A stretch of 7,777 nt of DNA from Planctomycetaceae bacterium (lineage in GTDB: Bacteria > Planctomycetota > Planctomycetia > Pirellulales > UBA1268): NCBI GenBank assembly GCA_947453875.1, contig CANGIH010000097.1, positions 1 to 7,777 of the forward strand, in the 5' to 3' direction. The notes under the pieces are model-generated. The model was given only the letters and a program-made list of their open reading frames with translations, made no database searches and was not told the origin of the DNA. Within the stretch, counting starts at the first letter, position 1; every line of letters starts with the position of its first letter. The position numbers and the translations under genes were made by a program. Shown piece by piece: positions 1-6,514 of the stretch.

Positions 1-912
1 GCCGGAGATCACCACCTGCACCCCCTTCCAGCCGCCGTCAAGCGTCGGGTCGACGACGAGCGACCGGTCACCGAGGCCGAGGCCGCGGGCGAGCTCGGCG
101 GGGCTCCGCGCGAGCAGGCGGGCGAGTCCGAGTTGCCTGGCCCGCCTGCCGTCGAGCGTGAGCGGGGCCGGTCCGAGCTGTTCCTCGTCGAGCACGGCGA
201 CCCGCTCACGAAGCGGAGCGAGTTCATCCGAGGTGACGATCTGCTCGCCGTCAGCGGTGGAGACACGAACGGCCCGGGTCTGGGGATCGAGAAGCGCCAG
301 GGCGAGCGCGGCAGGGGCAGTCCTCCGCCGGGTGGCTATCTGCACGTAGGCCGCACGCATCGTCTCATCGACCGTCGCCTCGCCGGCATTGGCGGGGCCG
401 ACGATGGCATCGGGGGGAAGGACGATTTCCTCGCAGGCCAGCGCCGCAAGCACCGCATGACCGCGCGCTCCGCCCGGCAACCAAGCCACGGTCTTCACCC
501 CGGAGAGGCGCTGGTCGCCGAGGAACCGTGCCAGTTCGAGCGACCGACCGAAATCACTCGCCGCGGCGCCCGGTTCATCGGCCCCATCGAACTGGAGCAC
601 GAGGATGCCACGCTCGCCGGGGCGGGAGTGGAGCCGATCGAGTTGGCGGAGGATCGCCCCCTCCACCTGCGTGTCGCGCGTGCCGGTGATCGGGAGACGC
701 AGCGGGATAACGGCCACCGGCAGATCACGGCCCCCTGTGCCACGCGCCACGACAGGCGCCTGGCCGGCCTCCCCTTCCAGCTCCTCCGCGCGCACCCCCT
801 GCCCTCTCCCGGCGGAGCCTGAGAGGATCAGAAGCAGGGCCACGAACAGGCCACATGGAAGCCCGAACCTGCGGTGGGATCGGCGATGGCACGGCGGCGG
901 AGTGGATCGCAT
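1..912 (-). CDS. NfeD/ClpP-class (SDH-type) secreted protein, N-terminal part, catalytic serine apparently missing
   Basis: The reading frame is open from an ATG at 912 down to the window edge, giving 304 residues with no stop; the C-terminus lies outside. Residues 1-16 are Arg/His-rich and are followed by a hydrophobic stretch (about 19-33, GLFVALLLIL), which suggests a signal peptide or membrane anchor. Residues 65-175 resemble the crotonase-like fold of NfeD and SDH-type proteases: a strand GILVLQFDG (102-110), then KTVAWLPGGARGHAVLAALA (140-159) and ACEEIVLPPDAIVG (159-172). In active family members the segment before the ALAxxEI helix reads SAG with the nucleophilic Ser; here it is GHA (151-153), so Gly sits where Ser is expected. 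The DTPGG oxyanion strand is also replaced (FDGADEPG, 108-115). A GAGG Shine-Dalgarno lies 6 nt before the ATG, and a good sigma-70 promoter lies upstream. The fold assignment is fairly secure; protease activity is doubtful. The usual NfeD membrane and OB domains would lie off-window. Confidence 0.72.
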   Translation of the reverse strand, partial: MRSTPPPCHRRSHRRFGLPCGLFVALLLILSGSAGRGQGVRAEELEGEAGQAPVVARGTGGRDLPVAVIPLRLPITGTRDTQVEGAILRQLDRLHSRPGERGILVLQFDGADEPGAAASDFGRSLELARFLGDQRLSGVKTVAWLPGGARGHAVLAALACEEIVLPPDAIVGPANAGEATVDETMRAAYVQIATRRRTAPAALALALLDPQTRAVRVSTADGEQIVTSDELAPLRERVAVLDEEQLGPAPLTLDGRRARQLGLARLLARSPAELARGLGLGDRSLVVDPTLDGGWKGVQVVISG

Positions 913-969
913 GACCATCCTCGGAGCCGGGTCCGCCGGGATCCGCTGCGTGGAAAAGACACCTCTCGG

Positions 970-997
970 ATTCTATGACCCTGTGTGGGGGAGTCAA
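970..997 (-). promoter_or_regulatory. Sigma-70-like promoter for the NfeD-like gene
   Basis: On the minus strand a -35 box TTGACT (992-997) and a -10 box TAGAAT (970-975) are separated by 16 nt. Each box matches the consensus at 5 of 6 positions. Transcription would start near 963, leaving a leader of about 50 nt before the ATG at 912. This is the best-matching promoter in the window. Confidence 0.6.
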
Positions 998-1034
998 AAA
1001 ACAGTCCGGGCGGCGGAGGGCTTTCCCCGACCGC

Positions 1035-1040
1035 TATACT
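1035..1040 (+). promoter_or_regulatory. -10 element (TATACT) for pyrE, giving a probable leaderless mRNA
   Basis: TATACT lies 6 nt upstream of the pyrE ATG at 1047. Initiation 6-7 nt past a -10 box would fall on or next to the start codon. No -35 box is visible at 16-18 nt spacing (the sequence there is a GGCGGA-type run). No Shine-Dalgarno sits at a useful distance; the nearest purine run, GGAGGG (1014-1019), is about 27 nt from the ATG and upstream of the -10 box. It diverges from the minus-strand promoter at 970-997. Confidence 0.42.
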
Positions 1041-1046
1041 TCTTCC

Positions 1047-1622
1047 ATGGACACCAATCATTCGTCGACGATCCGCGAACTCATCCCCCTAATCACCTCC
1101 AAGGCGCTCCGCAGAGGCACTTTCCGCCTCGCGTCGGGGCGTGAAGCGAGTTTCTATCTGGATGCCAAACAGGTGGTGCTCGACTCCCACGGCTCGATGC
1201 TCGTGGGCAAGGCGATTCTCGACCTTCTCCGTGCGCACGGCCCTCTCCCTGCGGCCGTCGGCGGAATGTCGATCGGCGCCGACCCGGTCACCAGTGCCGT
1301 AATCACCATGGCCGGGGTCGAGGGACTGCCGCTCAAAGGATTCATGGTCCGCAAGGAACCGAAGGATCATGGCACGAAGAAATACATCGAGGGGCCGGTG
1401 GCACCGGGGGATCGCGTCGTCGTGGTGGAGGATGTGACAACCACGGGCGGATCGTCGTTGGTGGCCATCGATCGGGCGATCGAATTCGGGCTCGTCGTGG
1501 AACGCGTGGTCACCGTCATCGACCGCCTCGCCGGCGCCCGCGACACGCTCGCCGCCCGCGGGATTCCCCTCGATGCCCTCGTGACGATCCGCGATCTGGG
1601 TATCGAGCCCGACGCGACCTGA
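1047..1622 (+). CDS. pyrE: Orotate phosphoribosyltransferase
   Basis: The 191-residue product is a normal length for bacterial PyrE. The enzyme converts orotate and PRPP to orotidine 5'-monophosphate in de novo pyrimidine synthesis, in the cytoplasm. The sequence shows SGREASFYLDAK (30-41), the GGMSIGADP segment (72-80), the mobile catalytic loop RKEPKDHGTKKYIEG (102-116) with its Lys and His residues, and the PRPP-binding motif VVVVEDVTTTGGSS (124-137) with adjacent Glu-Asp followed by Thr-Thr-Thr-Gly-Gly. All key residues are present. An in-frame ATG at 975 would add 24 residues but would place the -10 box inside the gene and has no family support, so 1047 was chosen. The TPR gene follows after 60 nt on the same strand. 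Identification is firm from the motifs. Confidence 0.95.
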   Translation: MDTNHSSTIRELIPLITSKALRRGTFRLASGREASFYLDAKQVVLDSHGSMLVGKAILDLLRAHGPLPAAVGGMSIGADPVTSAVITMAGVEGLPLKGFMVRKEPKDHGTKKYIEGPVAPGDRVVVVEDVTTTGGSSLVAIDRAIEFGLVVERVVTVIDRLAGARDTLAARGIPLDALVTIRDLGIEPDAT

Positions 1623-1666
1623 GATCCCATGCCGGTGCGCCGCCGGCCGCCTGAACGCCGACCGCC

Positions 1667-1674
1667 AGGAGGAG
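1667..1674 (+). promoter_or_regulatory. Shine-Dalgarno fixing the start of the HEAT/TPR gene
   Basis: AGGAGGAG ends 8 nt before the ATG at 1683. It decides between that ATG and the in-frame ATG at 1629, which has no comparable site and would put an Arg/Pro-rich stretch before the signal peptide. Confidence 0.75.
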
Positions 1675-1682
1675 ACCTTCGC

Positions 1683-3581
1683 ATGCGCCGCGCCCCCTCC
1701 GGCCTTCCCATCCAATGGCTCGGTGCGGTCTGTCTGGCCGTCGTCTCGCTCGATGCCCCGGGCCTCCATGCCGGCCAGGCCCCCGAACCGGGCGCCGAAC
1801 CGGGCGCGGAGGCGATCGCGGAACTCATCTCCCGCCTTGGTGACGCCGACTACCAGCGCCGCGAGAGTGCCGCAGCGGCCCTCAAGGCGATTGGCCCTGC
1901 CGCCGTCGATCCGCTGCTCGCGGCGGCCGAACTCGACAGCGACCTCGAGGTGTCGCTGCGGGCTCGTTGGCTTGTCGACACCATCCCGCTGGCGATGCCG
2001 CACGACTCCCCCGAGGTCGCCCGGCTGCTCGAATCCTACAAACGCCGCGATCTCTCCCAGCGGCTGCGGGTCATGCACCGGCTCCTCCGCGTCGACGACG
2101 ACGGTGGCATCGAGGCGCTGGCGAGGATAGTCCGACTGGAGCGGGATCCGACCGGGTCGCGGGTGGCAGCGGCGCTCCTTGCCAGAGAATGGCGGCCGGA
2201 CGATCCCTGGTGGCCGGAAATGGCCAGGCGAGCGGCCATCGGCCTCGGTGCCAGCCGCCGACCTGCGGCCGCCTTCACGCGCGCCGTCATCGATTTTTCC
2301 GCCGCCACGACAGCCGAGCAGCGTGATGCCGCGATCGCATCGGCGACGGCGTCGCTCGCCGCACTCGATCACTCCGCCGTCGACGAGGGCCCTCGGGGCA
2401 GCGGCGACATGGACGACGAGGTCGAAGGGACGACGCCCCGCGAGGACGAGGGCACCGGGACGTCGCGGATCTTCGAACGATGTCGGATCCGGATGCTCCT
2501 GGCAGCGGGAAAACGTGACGAGGCGATCGCGGCGGCGACCCGGTTGCTCGAGAGCTCCTGGACCGGCGTGCCGGCCAAGCAGGCGGTCTCGCAGACGGTC
2601 GAGACACTCGTCTGGGCGCCCGAAGTCGGGCTCGCTGCGATCGTCGATCGTCTCCACGCCGTCCGCCCCGACCTGATCACCGACCAACCGCTGGTCGCCT
2701 ACGCGGCGGCAGCGGCCGAACGGTCCCGGGGGGACGCCGCACGGGCGACGTCGCTCGCCGATGCGGCTTTCGCCCTCCAGAGCCAGCCGCAGCGGGCACG
2801 CGACAGCGTCGAGCGGATGCAGGCGGCGATGCTCCTTGCCCGCTGGGGCTGCAGCGACTGGGCCGTGCGGGGATACACCGCCGTCCTCGATGACCCGCAG
2901 ACGCCCCAAGCCGAATATGCCCTCACCGCGATCCTCGGGGCGGAGTATCTCCACGAGCTCGACCGGGACACCGACGCGGCGGCGTTCCTCGGCCGGCTAT
3001 TCGGCCCGAACCCGACGCGCAAGGACATCAACGCCGAGCAGCTGCTCGCCCAACTCGGACGCGACCATCGCGCGACGCTCGCCCGGATGCAGTATTTCGC
3101 CTCCTGCGCCGCCGCAGCCCGTGGCGATGCCGCCGAGCGGCGCCGCCTCCTTGAGAACTCCCTCCGTGCGCTCGGAAAGGACATCGATTCCCTCATCGCC
3201 CTCTACCACCTCCCCGACAACACCCCCGATCAGCGGGCCGACGCGGTCCGCCGCATCAACGAGGCGCTGCGGCAGATCGACAACGAGATCCAGGGGGTCC
3301 CCGACGATACCAATGGCTACAACGAATATGCCTGGCTCGTCGCCAACACCGAAGGGGATTTCGAGAAGGCGATCCGCTATTCGAAGCAGTCGCTCGTGAA
3401 GTCGTTCGACAATTCCAGCTACCTCGACACGCTGGCCCATTGCCGTGCCGCGGCAGGGGATCTCGCCGGCGCGGTCCGCAGCCAGTCGCTCGCCCATCGC
3501 CTCGAGCCACACAACGAGACGATCCGAAAAAACCTCGAGCGGTTCCTGGCCAGGGCTGCGAAGGGGGACGCGAAGCCATGA
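1683..3581 (+). CDS. Secreted HEAT-like / TPR repeat protein
   Basis: The 632-residue product begins with a short basic segment, a hydrophobic core (about 11-24) and LHAGQA (29-33), consistent with Sec export. Residues 43-100 form a HEAT-like unit (ISRLGDADYQRRESAAAALK, 49-68) of the kind common at the start of planctomycete secreted proteins. The middle (about 110-500) is alpha-helical and Ala/Arg-rich, with TPR-like pairs such as 263-290 and 375-405, and an acidic linker DMDDEVEGTTPREDEG (242-257). The C-terminus has two clear TPR units: NEYAWLVANTEGDFEKAIRY (547-566) and SSYLDTLAHCRAAAGDLAGA (578-597), the latter continuing into HRLEPHN (605-611). No catalytic residues are recognisable, so a scaffolding or protein-binding role is inferred. 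The gene lies 60 nt after pyrE and overlaps the hydrolase start by 4 nt, suggesting one transcript with translational coupling. Partners are unknown. Confidence 0.85.
   Translation: MRRAPSGLPIQWLGAVCLAVVSLDAPGLHAGQAPEPGAEPGAEAIAELISRLGDADYQRRESAAAALKAIGPAAVDPLLAAAELDSDLEVSLRARWLVDTIPLAMPHDSPEVARLLESYKRRDLSQRLRVMHRLLRVDDDGGIEALARIVRLERDPTGSRVAAALLAREWRPDDPWWPEMARRAAIGLGASRRPAAAFTRAVIDFSAATTAEQRDAAIASATASLAALDHSAVDEGPRGSGDMDDEVEGTTPREDEGTGTSRIFERCRIRMLLAAGKRDEAIAAATRLLESSWTGVPAKQAVSQTVETLVWAPEVGLAAIVDRLHAVRPDLITDQPLVAYAAAAAERSRGDAARATSLADAAFALQSQPQRARDSVERMQAAMLLARWGCSDWAVRGYTAVLDDPQTPQAEYALTAILGAEYLHELDRDTDAAAFLGRLFGPNPTRKDINAEQLLAQLGRDHRATLARMQYFASCAAAARGDAAERRRLLENSLRALGKDIDSLIALYHLPDNTPDQRADAVRRINEALRQIDNEIQGVPDDTNGYNEYAWLVANTEGDFEKAIRYSKQSLVKSFDNSSYLDTLAHCRAAAGDLAGAVRSQSLAHRLEPHNETIRKNLERFLARAAKGDAKP
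1785..1808 (+). repeat. 12-bp tandem duplication inside the TPR gene
   Basis: GAACCGGGCGCC is followed directly by GAACCGGGCGCG (11 of 12 identical). The two copies encode the repeated EPGA unit just after the predicted signal peptide cleavage region, so this is a small in-frame expansion of a linker. Confidence 0.6.
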
Positions 3582-4480
3582 GCGGCCCCTCACTCCCTCC
3601 CCCTTCGAACCTCGCCCTCCCCGCCACCATTCATCGGGTGCCGATCGGAAATGGCCGCCGGCTGACCGTGCGGGAGATTGGTTCCGGTCTGCCGATCGTG
3701 TTCCTCCATGGCTTCCCCCTCGACCACTCGATGTGGGCCGGCCAATGGCCGCTGGCGACCGCAGGGGGAATCCTGGCAGGTCGGGTGCGTCTGGTGGCGC
3801 CTGATCTGGCTGGATTCGGGGGGAGCGACGGCCCGGCCACAGGATCGATCGCCGCCATGGCGGAGGATGTCGTGGCGATGCTCGACGGGCTCGGCATCCA
3901 GGAGCGTGTCGTCGTCTGCGGCTTGTCGATGGGGGGCTATGTCGCCCAGCACCTCGCCGTGAGCCACGCCGATCGCCTCGCCGGCCTGGTGCTGGTCGAC
4001 ACGAAACTCGAGGCCGACACCCCCGAGGCCCGAGCCGCCCGCGCCGACCTGTCGGAGCGGGTAGGACGCGTCGGGACGCGGATCGCCGCCGAGGCGATGG
4101 TGCCTCGCCTCCTCGCGAGCGGCCCAGGCGCCGCCGTCGACCGCGGCCTGGCAGGCCGGATCGCCGTCGAGGAACGATTGCGGCGCACGATCGAAGCGAG
4201 CCCGGTGGCGACGATCCAGACGGCACTGGCGGCGCTGGCCGACCGGCCCGACATGGTGGCGGCCGCCGCGTCGCTCGACCTGCCGACGTTGCTCGTGGTC
4301 GGGGCCGACGACACGATCACGCCACCGGAGTGCCTGGTGCGCGCCGGTGCCACGATCGTCGGCTCCTCGCTTGCCGTCGTTCCTCGCTGCGGGCACATGA
4401 CGCCGCTCGAAGATCCCGCGGCGTTCAACGCGCTGCTTGCGGCGTTTCTCCAGGAGCGATCGCTGACGGCCGCTCGATAG
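3578..4480 (+). CDS. Alpha/beta-hydrolase fold enzyme
   Basis: The 300-residue product has the full alpha/beta-hydrolase plan: the oxyanion-hole segment VFLHGFPLDHSMW (41-53), APDLAGFGGSD (74-84), the nucleophile elbow CGLSMGGY with Ser117, an acid segment VVGADDTITPP (240-250) with Asp244 or Asp245, and the catalytic histidine in CGHMTPLEDP (271-280, His273). The triad is intact, so it should be active. It resembles the family of 3-oxoadipate enol-lactonases, BioH-like esterases and non-haem haloperoxidases, but substrate cannot be read from sequence. No signal peptide is obvious, so it is probably cytoplasmic. The start ATG overlaps the TPR stop as ATGA, with AAGGGGG (3561-3567) upstream as the ribosome site. 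Its last 56 bp are also coding on the other strand. Fold confidence is high; specific function is unknown. Confidence 0.88.
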   Translation: MSGPSLPPPSNLALPATIHRVPIGNGRRLTVREIGSGLPIVFLHGFPLDHSMWAGQWPLATAGGILAGRVRLVAPDLAGFGGSDGPATGSIAAMAEDVVAMLDGLGIQERVVVCGLSMGGYVAQHLAVSHADRLAGLVLVDTKLEADTPEARAARADLSERVGRVGTRIAAEAMVPRLLASGPGAAVDRGLAGRIAVEERLRRTIEASPVATIQTALAALADRPDMVAAAASLDLPTLLVVGADDTITPPECLVRAGATIVGSSLAVVPRCGHMTPLEDPAAFNALLAAFLQERSLTAAR

Positions 4481-5639
4481 CGGCCGGTTCGATCGCATCG
4501 CCGGCGGGAACCTCGCTCCCGGTCTCCGGCACCACCGGCTGGCCAGGGTCTTGGCGCCCCTGCCCTCCTCGACGGTCGCCGCGCTCGCTCCCTTCCCGCG
4601 GTGCCCGGAATCCACCCCCCCGTTCGCCACGGCCCCCCTCCGGGGGAAAGGGCCATCCGCCGGGGAAGCCACGGCCGCCTGGTCGGCCGGGAGGCTTGGC
4701 GTAACGGTCGAGCCATTCCAGCCGTTCGTCCTGCCCGAGGTCCACCACGGTGCGCCGGTCGGCAGGATCACGCCACGCGAGCCACTGGTGCCAGAGGCGT
4801 GCGGGGGACCGGAGCCGTTCGACCGCATCGTCGTCCGATTCGCTCAAAGCCCGCGCCAGCCGGATGACATCCTCGCGGATGGCACGGGGCAATGCCTCGA
4901 AGGCCGTCGCCGCATCGGCGAGCCGGCGCAGACTGTCGTCGTCGAGATCACCCACCTCCTCACGGCGGGAGGCGATCAGCGGGGAGGGGGTCTCACGGCC
5001 GAAGGGCCTATCGTCCCGCAAGCTGGCGATCGTCTCCTCCAGCTGTGGCCATGGATCGGCCGATTCCCCGTCGCCGCCTTCAGGGCCGTCGGTCATCCCG
5101 GCGGCGTCTCCCGCAGGACGCCCCCCCGGCGGTCTCCCCATCCCCATGCCGAAGGGGAATCGTCGCGGCGCGGAATAGTCACGCTCGGCCACCGCCTCGA
5201 GGAAGGCGACCGACCCCGCCTCACGGAGCACGTCGAGGTGCTGAACAACCGGCAGATACTGGAGGATCGCCTCGTCGGGATCGGAGCTGGTCGCCCGCCC
5301 GAGCAGAAACCCGAGAAGGAGCGAGGCGAGCACGCACGCCGCCGGCACCAGCCACCAGCGTCGCCGCCCGGCTGTCAGCGTCGGCCCGGTCGATCCGGCG
5401 CCGGCGCCGGCGGTCACCGCCACCATCTCGATCGTCGTCGAAGTCAGGCTGGCGGGCGCCGCGGACGATGGGAGGGAGTCGAGCAGCGTGCAGACATCAC
5501 CGAGGGGATCATCCGCCGAAGGATCGCCGTCAGGGGGATCGTCACGGCGCGGATCAGCACCGGCAGGGGGGGCGATCCTGCCGGCCGCGTCGGGATCCTC
5601 GGGGAGCGGCTGGTCGGCACGTCCGGCAGCGTCGGTCAT
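4425..5639 (-). CDS. Single-pass membrane protein, probable anti-sigma factor
   Basis: The 404-residue product starts within the stop codon of the ECF sigma gene (ATGA overlap), with a strong AGGAGG 7 nt before the ATG. Residues 1-90 are Asp/Pro/Ala-rich, with a short helix-like segment LGDVCTLLDSLPSSAAPASL (46-65). RRR (92-94) then precedes one transmembrane segment (about 95-114, WWLVPAACVLASLLLGFLLG), so the N-terminus should be cytoplasmic. The rest lies outside: a Gly/Pro/Met-rich stretch (161-190), a helical region (198-312) with FEALPRAIREDVIRLARAL (247-265) and LWHQWLAWRDPADRR (282-296), and a Gly/Arg/Pro-rich low-complexity tail (315-365). Position and topology suggest that it holds the sigma factor at the membrane. 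It lacks the His-x3-Cys-x2-Cys zinc motif of classical anti-sigma domains; its only cysteines are Cys50 and Cys102. The role is inferred from context. Confidence 0.7.
   Translation of the reverse strand: MTDAAGRADQPLPEDPDAAGRIAPPAGADPRRDDPPDGDPSADDPLGDVCTLLDSLPSSAAPASLTSTTIEMVAVTAGAGAGSTGPTLTAGRRRWWLVPAACVLASLLLGFLLGRATSSDPDEAILQYLPVVQHLDVLREAGSVAFLEAVAERDYSAPRRFPFGMGMGRPPGGRPAGDAAGMTDGPEGGDGESADPWPQLEETIASLRDDRPFGRETPSPLIASRREEVGDLDDDSLRRLADAATAFEALPRAIREDVIRLARALSESDDDAVERLRSPARLWHQWLAWRDPADRRTVVDLGQDERLEWLDRYAKPPGRPGGRGFPGGWPFPPEGGRGERGGGFRAPREGSERGDRRGGQGRQDPGQPVVPETGSEVPAGDAIEPAAIERPSAIAPGETPQAAR
4456..4496. other. Nested inverted repeat at the convergent gene ends
   Basis: An inner 7-bp perfect stem GGCCGCT/AGCGGCC (4468-4474 with 4479-4485) has a 4-nt CGAT loop. 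An outer 7-bp perfect stem GCGATCG/CGATCGC (4456-4462 with 4490-4496) encloses it, with a short internal loop. The hydrolase TAG stop (4478-4480) lies inside. There is no T-tract on either strand, so a rho-independent terminator is only a possibility; mRNA 3'-end protection is another. Confidence 0.4.
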
Positions 5640-6280
5640 GGCGCCCCCTCCTGCCCCGCACGGTCGGCGGCGACCGGGGCACGGACGCCATCGCGGTCGT
5701 AAGACTCAAGCGCCGTTCGCAGCTGGTCGCGGGCGCGGAAGAGGAGCGATTTCACCGCCGGCACCGACAGCCCCATCGCCGCGGCGATCTCCTCGTAGGA
5801 ACAATGCTCGAACTTCGCCAGCAGCACCGCCATCCGCTGGTTGTCGTTGAGCGACGAGATCGCATCGCGAACCACCGACTGCAGTTCGCTGCGGTCGGCT
5901 TCGCGGGCGGGCCGCTGCCCACTGGCCGCCACGGCGATCTGTTCCAGGCCGATCGCGCTGGAGGAGGAGGAGGGAGACGCCGCCACGCCATGCTCCTTGC
6001 GACGGTAGGCCCGTTGCCGGAGGTCGCTGGCGGCGTTGTTGGCGATGGTATGGATCCAGGTGGAGAATTTGGCAGTCGGTCGGTAGCCCTCCCGGGCCCG
6101 GTAGACGCGTAGAAACACCTCCTGGGCCAGATCCTCGGCGGTGGCATGGTCGCCGGTGTGGTGGAGGAAGAGCGTCACCAACCGGTCCTGCCAGAGCGTG
6201 ACCAGCTGCTCGAAGGCCTCGGCATCGCCAACCTGGACCCGGAGCATCAACTCGGCAGAGGGATCGGCCGGGGTTGCCAT
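5636..6280 (-). CDS. ECF-type RNA polymerase sigma factor
   Basis: The 214-residue product has the two-domain layout of sigma-70 ECF proteins. Region 2 covers about 23-92, with the core-binding motif ATAEDLAQEVFLRVYRA (47-63) and the -10 recognition helix KFSTWIHTIANNAASDLRQR (71-90). A Ser-rich linker (SPSSSSS, 102-108) follows. Region 4 covers about 137-190: SLNDNQRMAVLLAKFEHCSY (143-162) and the helix-turn-helix EEIAAAMGLSVPAVKSLLFR (163-182). It directs RNA polymerase to a dedicated promoter set. The gene overlaps the downstream membrane protein by 4 nt, typical of a sigma/anti-sigma pair. The ATG at 6280 was chosen because it begins just before the conserved domain; its Shine-Dalgarno is weak. 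The frame stays open upstream, but that extension runs through the tRNA gene. No ECF-type promoter is evident in the 119 nt upstream, so autoregulation is not shown. Confidence 0.92.
   Translation of the reverse strand: MATPADPSAELMLRVQVGDAEAFEQLVTLWQDRLVTLFLHHTGDHATAEDLAQEVFLRVYRAREGYRPTAKFSTWIHTIANNAASDLRQRAYRRKEHGVAASPSSSSSAIGLEQIAVAASGQRPAREADRSELQSVVRDAISSLNDNQRMAVLLAKFEHCSYEEIAAAMGLSVPAVKSLLFRARDQLRTALESYDRDGVRAPVAADRAGQEGAP
5647..5652 (-). promoter_or_regulatory. Shine-Dalgarno for the putative anti-sigma gene
   Basis: AGGAGG on the minus strand lies 7 nt before the ATG at 5639, within the last codons of the sigma gene. Together with the ATGA overlap it suggests efficient, coupled translation of the two proteins. 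It is a much better site than that of the sigma gene itself. Confidence 0.7.
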
Positions 6281-6399
6281 GGCCTGCGGTGGCCCGCGAA
6301 GAATCGGCTGCCCGGAGGAGCACCACGCGGGGGCTGGAACGCCGCGAGCGATGCGTCGTGGTGGGGAACCGTGGGAGGACTGTGAAGACTGTGGTGAAG
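6281..6399 (-). other. Spacer between the tRNA and the sigma gene, with a 7-bp inverted repeat
   Basis: These 119 nt hold no gene, no clear promoter and no T-tract terminator. A perfect 7-bp inverted repeat CACCACG/CGTGGTG (6321-6327 with 6357-6363) encloses about 29 nt. An imperfect direct repeat (ACTGTGAAG at 6379-6387, ACTGTGGTGAAG at 6388-6399) lies next to the tRNA 3' end. The spacer may serve as the 5' leader of the sigma mRNA. Confidence 0.35.
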
Positions 6400-6472
6400 T
6401 GGAGCGGAGGAGGATCGAACTCCCAACCTCGGCATTGCGAACGCCGCGCTCTCCCAGTTGAGCTACCGCCCC
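6400..6472 (-). tRNA. tRNA-Ala, anticodon CGC
   Basis: The minus strand folds into a complete cloverleaf of 73 nt including the discriminator base. The acceptor stem GGGGCGG/CCGCTCC contains a G3-U70 wobble, the main alanine identity element. The D arm is GCTC...GAGC, the anticodon stem CGGCG/TGCCG with loop TTCGCAA (anticodon CGC at 6437-6439, reading GCG), the variable region AGGTT, and the T arm GGGAG-TTCGATC-CTCCT. The discriminator is A (position 6400). The following bases are CTT, so CCA is not encoded and must be added enzymatically. The GCG codon is frequent in such a GC-rich genome. The sigma factor gene lies 119 nt downstream on the same strand. Confidence 0.95.
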
Positions 6473-6514
6473 GTTGATCGGCCGGAGGTCGTTCAACCGC
6501 GGCCGGGGCTTTCG

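Noticed and set aside
133..822. A 229-codon plus-strand frame opposite the NfeD-like gene.
   Set aside because: The minus strand codes for a recognisable NfeD/ClpP-class domain with a signal peptide and promoter; the plus frame has no known motif.
975..1046. An upstream in-frame ATG for pyrE at 975.
   Set aside because: The extra 24 residues have no family counterpart and include the TATACT box.
1089..2954. A 621-codon open frame on the minus strand opposite pyrE and the TPR gene.
   Set aside because: It crosses two well-supported plus-strand genes, is dominated by Arg/Gly/Asp, and shows no domain. High GC removes stops in the antisense frame.
3440..3577. An upstream in-frame start for the hydrolase at 3440.
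   Set aside because: It would put 46 Arg/Pro-rich residues before the domain and overlap the TPR gene's conserved end; the ATGA start at 3578 with AAGGGGG upstream is better.
1812..4463. Four copies of the palindrome GCGATCGC (1812, 2331, 2523, 4456), reminiscent of the cyanobacterial HIP1 element.
   Set aside because: Three copies are simply the Ala-Ile-Ala codon run GCG-ATC-GCN in one gene, so codon choice explains most of the excess; whole-genome counts would be needed to claim more.
2997..4828. Two long minus-strand frames (2997-4226 and 3590-4828) opposite the TPR gene and hydrolase.
   Set aside because: Their compositions are Arg/Pro/Gly-rich shadows of intact genes with clear motifs on the plus strand.
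4551..6112. Two long plus-strand frames (4551-5702 and 4892-6112) opposite the sigma/anti-sigma genes.
   Set aside because: The minus strand encodes a canonical ECF sigma factor and its overlapping partner; the plus frames show no domain and no ribosome site.
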